Shown here in pieces: positions 24,663 through 33,500 of a stretch of 34,552 nucleotides of DNA (position 1 is its first letter; the number at the start of each line of letters is the position of its first letter). The notes below the pieces were generated by a model. That model was not told the DNA's origin and did no database searches. It was given only the letters and a program-made list of their open reading frames with translations. This stretch comes from an uncultured Myxococcales bacterium (GTDB lineage: Bacteria; Myxococcota_A; UBA9042). A program made the position numbers and the translations under genes. The DNA lies in NCBI GenBank assembly GCA_903924465.1, contig CAIYBN010000069.1:1-34552 (forward strand). The letters are read 5' to 3'.

Positions 24663-24705
24663 CGCCATGACGAAGGTGCGGCGCAGTCAGCCGCGGGAGC
24701 CGGTC

Positions 24706-25581
24706 ATGCGCTGCAAGTTGCTGCTTCTGGGTCTGATGGTGAGTGGCTGCAAGGCCGCGGCAGGGACAGACACAGATGCGGCGCTCGACGCCGCCGCCGA
24801 CGAAACAGCCGCCGACGCAGTTGATGTGGCCCCTGACGTGAGCCCAGCCGGCTGGCAAGTCCAGGTCAAAGTGTCCACCGGCGTGAGCCTGCTCTACAGC
24901 CAAGGCATCGCGCGTTTGCCGGGCGGTTGGGCCTTTTCAGCCAAGGCCGGTTTGTGGCGCACGGATGATCAGTTCACGCAGTTGGTCGAGGTCGTCAGCC
25001 CGGTGCCGAAAGCGCTGTTGGATCAAGGCTATGGTCACATTGGCGACATCGATCTCGCTGGCAGCAAGCTCTATGCCGCGCTGGAACAGAGCGATTTCAG
25101 CGTCGGCAAGCAAACGGTCGCGTGGTTCGATCCGCAGACGCTGGCGTTTCAGGGCTCCCAGGAACTGCCGCAGCACGAGAATCCGTGTTTGTGCATCGAT
25201 GAAGCGACGATGATCGCCTACACGCCGGACCACTACCACGGCACCGATATTCGCCGCTACGACGTGAACACGAACTGGGCAGCGTTGGCGCCGCTGACGC
25301 TTTCACGCCAGCTGGACGCGATGCAGGGCGTCGATGTGGCCAACGGCGCGTTGTGGTTCTCGTGCGACGATGCGGTGCACGGTCTGTACCGCGCGGACCT
25401 CAAGACGGGTGAGACGCTGCAAATCGGCACCATCGGTCGGCTGAACCCGATCGGCACGACGCTGCCGGAAGTGGAAGGAATCGACGCGTCGCAAACCGCG
25501 AATGGCTTTCTGCACGTGCTGACCAACGAACCGCTGCAGGCGACGAGCTGGGTGGACGACTTTCTGGTGACGGGACCGTAG
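24706..25581 (+). CDS. lipoprotein with acidic linker and probable beta-propeller domain
   Basis: The 291-residue protein starts at ATG 24706 after GGGAG, giving a short lipoprotein signal with lipobox VSG|C (Cys15). An earlier ATG at 24667 would add a less typical N-terminus. Residues 16-46 are Asp/Ala-rich (for example DAALDAAADETAADAVDV), the same stalk style as the giant lipoprotein downstream. The rest is beta-rich with Gly/Asp turns and repeated strand patterns (GGWAFSAKAGLWRTDD, GDIDLAGSKLYAALE, GVDVANGALWFSCDD), suggesting a propeller. CLCIDE and a few other Cys could bridge. I recognise no named family or catalytic site. Its stop lies 3 bases from the convergent EpmA-like gene, leaving no room for a terminator. 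Confidence 0.8.
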   Translation: MRCKLLLLGLMVSGCKAAAGTDTDAALDAAADETAADAVDVAPDVSPAGWQVQVKVSTGVSLLYSQGIARLPGGWAFSAKAGLWRTDDQFTQLVEVVSPVPKALLDQGYGHIGDIDLAGSKLYAALEQSDFSVGKQTVAWFDPQTLAFQGSQELPQHENPCLCIDEATMIAYTPDHYHGTDIRRYDVNTNWAALAPLTLSRQLDAMQGVDVANGALWFSCDDAVHGLYRADLKTGETLQIGTIGRLNPIGTTLPEVEGIDASQTANGFLHVLTNEPLQATSWVDDFLVTGP

Positions 25582-25584
25582 CCG

Positions 25585-26769
25585 TCAGGCGCGCTCAAAT
25601 GGGAACGGCAGGACGTCGGCGATGTCGTGCAGGTCCAGCAGCAGCATCAACAAGCGATCCATGCCGACCGCCACGCCCGCGGCCCTTGGCAGGCCGTCCT
25701 CCATCGCCCGCAGAAGCCGTTCATCGATGGGATATTCCGGCCGTCCGAGTTCGTGGCGCCGCGCGAGATCCGCCTCGAATCGCCGCCGTTGCTCGACCGG
25801 GTCCACCAGCTCGCCAAAGCCATTGGCGATTTCGACGCCAGCAAAGTAGATTTCGAACCGTTCAGCCAGCCAGGGCTTTGCCGGATTTGGCCGCGCGAGC
25901 GACGCCATGCACAGGGGCCATTCCGTCAGCACCACGACCGGAAATGTCGCCAACTGCGGCTCGACGCGCTCCGCCAGCGCGCGCAGCAACACGTCCGCGA
26001 TCCCGTCCTGCGCGTCCACTTGCAGCCCCGCGGCGCGTGCGCGTTGCTTGACCAGTGCTTCCTGGTCACAGCGGCCCGGGTCAAAGCCGCCAAAGCGCGC
26101 AATCGCACGGCGCACCGAGAGCACCGGCCAGCGACGGCGCAGGTCCAGCGTGCGGTTGTCCTGGCCGAGGACGTTCTGGCAAGCCCGCGCGAGCCCTTGA
26201 AAATCACGGACAATCTGCTGCCAGGAGCCGCCGGCGCGGTACCATTCCAGCATCGAGAATTCTGGATTGTGCCATTGGCCGCGCTCGCCCGACCGAAACA
26301 CGTGACCCAGACTGTAGATTTGCTCCAGCCCTGTCGAAAGCAGCCGTTTGCAGTGATATTCGGGGCTCGTCACCAGGTGGCGCGTGACCGGCGTACCGCC
26401 CATGCCTTGGCGCAACGCGACTTGCACGGCGTCCAGGTGCAGTTCCAGCCCGGGCGACAGCGCCATCATCGGCGGATCGACTTCCAGGAAGCCACGCCGG
26501 TCGAAGAACTTGCGCGTGGTCGCCAGCAACCGGGCGCGCTGCTTCAGGATGTGCAGAAGTCGCCCATGGTCTGCGCTCAGGCGGGCAAAGTCGCCATCCG
26601 GATGGGGAAAAGCATCGGTCTGGCTTTGGCCCAGCTTTTGCCAACCGGGCGTGAACAGGTCGCCCGGACGCGCGGCCACGCCATCCGGCAGCGTCGCCAG
26701 TCGCGTTTGGCCCAGACGCCACAGAATCGCGGTTGGGCTCTCCACAGCCAGGACGCGCCAAATCTCCAT
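25585..26769 (-). CDS. epmA: EF-P--(R)-beta-lysine ligase, EpmA (GenX/PoxA) family
   Basis: The 394-residue protein matches the class II lysyl-tRNA synthetase catalytic core without an anticodon-binding domain. SPEYHCKRLL (about 135-144), motif 2 FRSGERGQWHNPEFSMLEW (158-176), EIANGFGELVDP, YPIDERLL and motif 3 GVAVGMDRLLML are all visible. EpmA ligates beta-lysine to a conserved lysine of elongation factor P, helping ribosomes pass polyproline. It is about 65 residues longer at the N-terminus than the usual ~325-residue enzyme; the extension (VLAVESPTAILWRLG, then PGDLFTPGW) looks beta-rich, perhaps an OB-like remnant. Neither efp nor epmB is in the window. It starts 3 bases after the stop of the upstream exported-protein gene, so they form an operon. 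Confidence 0.88.
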   Translation of the reverse strand: MEIWRVLAVESPTAILWRLGQTRLATLPDGVAARPGDLFTPGWQKLGQSQTDAFPHPDGDFARLSADHGRLLHILKQRARLLATTRKFFDRRGFLEVDPPMMALSPGLELHLDAVQVALRQGMGGTPVTRHLVTSPEYHCKRLLSTGLEQIYSLGHVFRSGERGQWHNPEFSMLEWYRAGGSWQQIVRDFQGLARACQNVLGQDNRTLDLRRRWPVLSVRRAIARFGGFDPGRCDQEALVKQRARAAGLQVDAQDGIADVLLRALAERVEPQLATFPVVVLTEWPLCMASLARPNPAKPWLAERFEIYFAGVEIANGFGELVDPVEQRRRFEADLARRHELGRPEYPIDERLLRAMEDGLPRAAGVAVGMDRLLMLLLDLHDIADVLPFPFERA

Positions 26770-26772
26770 CGG

Positions 26773-27393
26773 CTACTCGGCGACGAAGCGGCCGGTGCGG
26801 TCGAGCGGCTGCTGGTCAATCGCCGAGCGCACGAATTCCCACACAGCGGGCGTCTTGGCGATGAAGCGCCCTTCCACTTCCTTGCCCGCCAGCACTTTGA
26901 CCATCGCCACATCGGACTCCGTGCCACCACCGGGACTCTTCTCTGGCTTGCCGACGACACGGATATCATTGTAACCAGGGCGCAATTCTTGGGTCAGATC
27001 GACGGTGAATGCCCCTTCGGTCAGGCCAATTTTCTTGAAAGCGCGGCCGTTGATGAAGACGTCAAATTGGACGGTCACTTTGACATTGGGCTGATAGACC
27101 AGCACGTAGCGATTCTTGGTCTTGCCCTGGCCGTCGGTTGGAACCGGATTGCCGACCAGATCGGAAGATCCGGTCAACTTCGGGTTGCCGTCCTTGTCTG
27201 GTACGACGTTGTAACCCGGTGAGAGAATGTGGATATTGCCATCCACGTCAAACTTCACCGTGCAGTTCAGCAATTCCGCGAGCTTGAGATTGGTCGCCTT
27301 GAGGCCGTTGATAAAGACATCTGCAGCAAACGCTGGCGTTGCAGTCAGGCCAAGGACGAGGCTCGTAAGCAAAAGGGCAATGCGGGCGCGCAT
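26773..27393 (-). CDS. exported beta-sandwich protein with internal duplication, function unknown
   Basis: The 206-residue protein starts at ATG 27393 behind AGGAG and has a clean Sec signal ending PAFA|AD (residue 23). Two halves share the same frame: ADVFINGLK...HILSPGYN and FDVFINGRA...ELRPGYN, pointing to a duplicated beta-sandwich unit. A single Cys follows in LLNC. I do not recognise a named family and see no catalytic motif; it may be a periplasmic or outer-membrane-associated structural protein. Its stop codon lies 3 bases before the EpmA-like gene, so the two are surely cotranscribed, though the pairing of an exported protein with EF-P modification is odd. The 186-base gap upstream is shared with the divergent giant lipoprotein gene. 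Confidence 0.82.
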   Translation of the reverse strand: MRARIALLLTSLVLGLTATPAFAADVFINGLKATNLKLAELLNCTVKFDVDGNIHILSPGYNVVPDKDGNPKLTGSSDLVGNPVPTDGQGKTKNRYVLVYQPNVKVTVQFDVFINGRAFKKIGLTEGAFTVDLTQELRPGYNDIRVVGKPEKSPGGGTESDVAMVKVLAGKEVEGRFIAKTPAVWEFVRSAIDQQPLDRTGRFVAE

Positions 27394-27468
27394 GGGCGTT
27401 CTCCTCGAATTTTCGGGCAAAAAAACGGTCAGCCTGCGGCGATTTGCCTGCGCCGCGGGCCCTAGCTT

Positions 27469-27482
27469 ACACATGCCTGTGT
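27469..27482. promoter_or_regulatory. small inverted repeat in the divergent intergenic region
   Basis: ACACA and TGTGT are separated by 4 bases, between the starts of the duplicated exported protein (-) and the giant lipoprotein (+). It could be an operator half-site pair, but could be chance. Confidence 0.25.
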
Positions 27483-27522
27483 CGGGCGCCAGAATTGCCA
27501 GCGGCGCCATGTGGATTGGCAG

Positions 27523-27551
27523 TTGCGTGGACCTTTGCGCGGCACTACGAT
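27523..27551 (+). promoter_or_regulatory. sigma-70-like promoter of the giant lipoprotein gene
   Basis: TTGCGT (27523-27528), a 17-base spacer and TACGAT (27546-27551) lie 28 bases before the start codon, implying a short leader with GGAGG at 27571-27575. Confidence 0.6.
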
Positions 27552-27579
27552 TCGCGACTCAGCAAGTCTCGGAGGCGTG

Positions 27580-30500
27580 ATGCGGCAGGCACAGGTAGGC
27601 CATGGGTTGTTGCCGTTTGTGCTCGCGCTGCTGACCGCTGCGTGTGGTGGGCCGGACACGACGGTCGTTCAGAATTTGGCGGCTGATGTTGGCGCGGCAG
27701 CGGACGCGGATCTGAACGCGGATGCGGTGGAGACGGCCGGTGGGCAGTCGGATGCGCTTCACGACGTGGCGGTTGCGCCGGACGGGGCGTCGGATGCACC
27801 CGGAGCGGACCTGCAAGACGCGGACGCGCCCGATGCCGTGGACCAGGACGCGGAAGCTGGCGTCGACGCGGACGATACCGTGGCGACCGACGCGGTGGAT
27901 GCCGTGGACGTACCGCCTTCCGACGATGCGTTCGATGCCGCGGCCGGTTCCGACGTGCTCGACGACACGAGTGAGTTGGACGTCGATGTCGCAGCGGAGC
28001 CCGATGGCTTCACCGATGTGACTGAATCACCCGACGGCGACGATGCCGGGGAGCTGGACGCGCAGGCGGACCTGGGCGCGGCGTTCGACGCCGAGATCGC
28101 CCTTGACGTCGCTTCGGCGGCAACCTGCGCCACGGACCAGGATTGTCCAGCCGATGCGCCATTTTGTGACGCGGCCGGGAAGTGCGCGATCTGTGTTTTT
28201 GACGCGCAGTGCGGTGTTGCTGGCGCCGTTTGCAGCGACGGACTGTGCGCCGCCCCGAAGCCGTGCACCACGAACAGCAATTGCACGTCCAAGGGCATGG
28301 TGTGCGACACGCAGCTCGGCGTCTGCCGACCGTGCCTCGCGTCGGCGGACTGCAGTGGCAATCAAGTGTGCTGGCACAACCAGTGCGTCGCCGCGCTCAC
28401 CCCATGCCAAAGTTCCAAAGAATGTCCCGGTTCCAGCATTTGCAGCAAGGGCGCGTGTGTGCCGTGCGGCACCGACACCGACTGTGCGCCGTCCGCCTGG
28501 TGTGCCGTGGACCTGTGCGTGCCCGACGTCTGCGCCCCCGGCAACAGCCAGTGCACCGACAACGCGAGTGCGCAGATCTGCCTGAGCAACGGCTCGGGTT
28601 GGAAGTTCGGTTCGTGTCCCGCCGAGACGGTGTGCACGGGTGGCTCCTGCAAGCCGATCATCTGCCAACCGTTCGGCGTCGGCTGTGACAACAACTCGGC
28701 GTGGGCCTGCAGCGGCACGGGCACTTCCAAGATCAGCGTCCCATGCGCGCCGGGTCACATCTGTGTCGACGGCGGCTGCCCGTTGAAAGTCTGCGAGCCA
28801 TCCAGCCAGTCGTGCGCTGGCGTTCAGGTCGTCGTGTGCAATGCCCAGGGCACCAGCCAGACGCTCAGCGTCTGCCCCGACAATTCCGGTTGCGTCGCGG
28901 GCGCGTGCGCACCTTGGGTCTGCACGCCCGGCCTCGACTCCTGCGTCGGTGGCGTGGTCAAACCGTGCACGGTCTCCGGACAATTCGGCGCGCCGCTGGC
29001 GGATTGCACCAGCTTGGGACAAGTCTGCTACGGCGGAAAATGCCTCAACCCGTTGTGTGTAGTCGGCGAAAAGATGTGCAAGGACGCCAACAACGCCGCC
29101 ACCTGCAACGCGGACAGCGTCACGTGGAGCGCACAACCCTGCGGTTTCGGCACGGCGTGTTTCCTGGGCGTCTGTGCGCCCATCGTCTGCGCGGCCAACC
29201 AGTCTGTGTGCGACGGCAGCATCTTGAACACTTGCGATGCAACGGGCACGTTCGTCGCGGCCGCCCAGGATTGCACAACGACCAACACGGCATGCATCAC
29301 AGGCGCCTGTGTGCCCATCGTCTGCAAGCCTGGAGCCACCCAATGCGACGGTGCGCAACTGTCCACGTGCAACGCGCAGGGCACCGCGTGGACCACCGCG
29401 GCTTGTGCCAACACGCAAATCTGCGACGCCGGCGCGTGCGCGGCGATCATCTGCAGCCAAGGCGACGTGAAGTGTTCGGGCAACAGCATCCAGACCTGCT
29501 CGGACCTCGGCACCGTCTTCACGACCACAACAGACTGCACGGCCACAGGGCAGTACTGCGTCCAAGGCGCGTGCCTTGCCCAGGTCTGCAACCCGGCCGA
29601 GACGAAGTGCACCGGGCTGGTCTTCTCCACCTGCGCCGCCGACGGGCTTTCCTGGACGAACAAGGATTGCAACGACGCCAATGTCTGCACGCTGGACAGT
29701 TGCGATGCGGTCAAAGGCTGCGCGACGGTCAATAACCCGTGCGACGACGGGAATGTCTGCACGACGGACGGATGCGCGGCCAACGCTTGCAGCCACGTCA
29801 ACAACAGCTTGGCCTGCAATGACGGCAACGCGTGCACGACCGGCGAGACATGCGTCTCCGGCGCTTGTGTGCTGAGCAACGGCGCCTTGGCAGTCGCGAC
29901 GATCGCAGGAACCGGCACCGCCGGCTGGACCGATGGCGCCGGCTCCAGCGCCAAGCTCAACAATCCAGCGGGGTTGGCGCGCGCACCCGACGGCAGCTTT
30001 GTCTTTGTCGAAACTGCCGGTCAACGCGTCCGCAGCGTGGCCGCAGACGGCACAATCACCACACTCGCCGGCACCGGCGTGGCCGGCAGCAAGGACGGCG
30101 CAGCGATCCTCGCCACTTTCAACGCACCGACGGGCGTCGCAGTCGGCGCCGATGGAGTGGTGTACGTCGCGGACACCGGCAATCATCGCATCCGCAAGAT
30201 CGCCAACGGCCAAGTCACGACCTTCGCTGGCGCCGGAGCGGGTTTCGTCAATGGCTTTGGTACCGCGGCGCAGTTCACGAGCCCCGCCGACATTGCCATC
30301 ACGCGCGGCGGCGTCCTGTACGTCGCGGATAGCGGCAACAACCGCATCCGCCGCATTGCGCCAAGTGGCAAAGTGACCACGGCAGCTGGGACCAATACCG
30401 CTGGATATGTCGATGGTGCAGCCTCTGCGGCGCAATTGAACAATCCGTGCGCCTTGGCCACCGCTGGCGATGGCACGGTCTATTTCTATGACTGCAACAA

Positions 30501-33500
30501 CGGCCGCGTACGCAAATTGACGACGGCAGGCACGGTCTCGACGGTCGCGGGCGCCGGCATTGGCTATCAGGACGGCGCAGGATCAAGCGCACTATTTGGC
30601 AAGCCGCTGGCCATGACCCTGTTTGGCACGACCCTGCTCCTGAGCGACAGCACGGCCAACCGCGTGCGCCAGATTGATGCGTTCGGCACGGTGAGCACGC
30701 TGGCAGGAGCAAGCGCCGCCTTTCAGGATGGTGCGCCCGCGACGGCCCGCTTCAGCGCCCCGCGTGGCATCGTCATGGATGCGTTTGGTGTGGCGTGGCT
30801 TGCCGACGGCGGCAACCAACGCATCCGGCAGCTGTCGTTCACCAGCGTTCAATGCGATGACGGCAATCCGTGCACAACCGACAGCTGCAGCGGCGGCACG
30901 TGCACGTTCAGCAAAGCGCAGCTCGCCACGGTCTGCGACGACGGCTCGGCTTGCACCACGGGCGATGCGTGCGACGCGGGTGGCAAATGCGCCGGCGTGG
31001 CCAGCGCCTGCGACGACGGCAAACAGTGCACGACCGACCTCTGCGCGCCGTTTGACGGCATCTGCGACTCGACGAACCGTACCGGCAGTTGCGACGATGG
31101 CTTGCTGTGCACGACCGCGGACAGCTGCAATGGCGGCGTCTGCGCCAACGCGACGTCAGCGGTCTCGAGCCTCGCAGGCAGCAACACGACCGGGGCGATC
31201 GATGACGTCGGCACCTCCGCGCAATTTGGCTACGCGACCGGCGTCACCACCGACGTCAGCGGCAATTTGTGGATTGTCGACAGCACCAACCACCGCATCC
31301 GCAAGTCCACGCCCGACGGCTCGGTCTCGACCGTCACGGGCTACGACGCCAACTACGTCGACGGCGACCTCTTGCTTGCGCGTTTCAACGCGCCCAGTCG
31401 GCTGGCCTTCAACGCCGCTGGCACAGCGTTCATCACCGACACGGGCAACAACCGGATTCGCAAAATCGTCGGCAGCAAGGTCTCCAACTTCGCCGGCTCC
31501 GGCACCGCTGGCTGGCTGGACGGCGCGGCGACCAGCGCGCAGTTCAAGAGTCCTCTCGGCATCGCGTTGGACAGCGCCGGCCTGGTCTACATCGCCGACC
31601 GCGGCAATTTCCGTGTTCGCTCGATCGCCAGCAACGGTACCGTCTCCACGTTCGCCGGCACCGCCACGCAAGGCAGCACCGACGGCGCGATTGCGTCCGC
31701 TACGTTCTACGACCCGCGCGGTCTGTGCATCGACGCCAGCAACGGCACGATGTACGTCGCCGATGGCGATGGCTACACCTTGCGCAAGATTGTCGGCGGT
31801 CAGGTCACCACGCTCGCCGGCAAGGCCAACACGTTCGGCTTGACCGACGGGCAGGGCGCCAACGCGCGGTTCAACCGGCTCATCGATTGCGTCGTGGACG
31901 CCAACCACGACATCTGGGTCACCGACGGCTTCAATTTCCGCTTGCGCAAGGTCACGGTCGGCGGCTACGTCACCACCATTGCCGGCGCCACCATGCCGCC
32001 CGTGAGCGCAGGCGACCCGGGCGCGCAGACCATCGTCAACAGCACGCTGACGGCCTCGGTCTTCATGCATCCCGGCGGCCTCGCGATGCCCAAAGCGGGT
32101 CTCTTCTACATCGCCGACCAGGGCGCCATCCGCAAAGTCATGGTCGCCGCGCCGCTCTGCGACGATTTCCAGCCGTGCACGACCGACAGCTGCGATGCCA
32201 CGACGGGCCTCTGCACGCACGTCAACCTCGCCGACACGACGGTCTGCACCAATAGCGTGCCGTGCACGGTCAGCGAAAGCTGCCTTGTCGGCGTCTGTCA
32301 GGGCGGCGTGCCCAAGAACTGCGACGACAGCAATGTGTGCACCACCGATGCGTGCACCGTGGCCACGGGCGTCTGCACGCACGCGAGCCTGAGCGGCACC
32401 GCGTGCACCGACGGCAACGTGTGCACGCCCAACGACATTTGCAACGCTGGCACCTGCGACGCGGGCCAGGTGAGCTTGACGACGATCGCCGGGCCGACCG
32501 GTGTCGTGACCAATGGATTCGTCGATGCCAAGGGAACGGCGGCGCGGTTCTTCGCTGCCAGCGCGCTCGCTTGGGACGTGACAGGCACGGCCTGGATCGC
32601 CGACATGAGCAACAACCGCATCCGCACGCTGTTCGCCGATGGCACCGTCTCCACCGCAGCTGGCACGGGCATCGCCGGCTATCTCGACGGCAGCGCGCTT
32701 TCGGCCAAATTCTCCAGTCCGGCCGACATCGTCCGGGACGGCGCAGGCGGCTACCTCATTGCCGACGCCAACAACAACCGCATTCGCCGGCTGAGCGGCG
32801 GGATCGTCTCGACCGTCGCCGGCAGCGGCACAGCGGGCTACCTGGACGGCGTGTCCAGTTCGGCGCAGTTCAGCCTCCCTGGCAGCGTGGACGTCGACAG
32901 TTCTGGCGTCACCTACGTCGCCGACGGCGGCAATCACCGGATTCGCACGATCGCCCTGGATGGCACGGTGGGCACGCTCGCTGGCTCGGGCACATCGGGT
33001 GGCGCAGACGGCGCGGCCTCTTCGGCGAGCTTCGCCAACCCAAGCTGCGTCCGCGTCACGGCCAGCGGCGCCTTGTGGGTCGTCGACTTCAGCGCGTCCA
33101 CGGTTCGGCGCGTGTTCCAGGACAGCGTTGTCACGCTCGCGGGCTTGTACAACACGACGGGCACGGCGGACGGCACCGGCAGCGGCGCGCGATTTGACCG
33201 TCCCACGGGCTGCGCGATCGACAAGTCCGGCAACTTGCTGGTCGCCGACACGTTCGGATTCCGCATCCGCAAGGTCACGCCTGCTGGCGTTGTGACGACC
33301 TTGCTCGGCGCCAGCGCCACCGCAGGCACGGGCGCCGCCCAAACGCCACTCGACGGCCTCGGTCTCGCGGCAAAAGTCGCCTATCCGATCGGCGTCAGCC
33401 AGGGACCCGACGGCAATATCTGGATCGCCGACGCCATCGCCATCCGCAAGCTCGTCCTCCCGTTGCCCAACTGCGACGACGGCAACGCCTGCACCGCCGA

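Noticed and set aside
29893..33465. Regular repeats that might suggest a CRISPR array
   Set aside because: The repeats are in frame, imperfect, and translate to NHL blades and Cys modules; there are no constant repeats with unique spacers.
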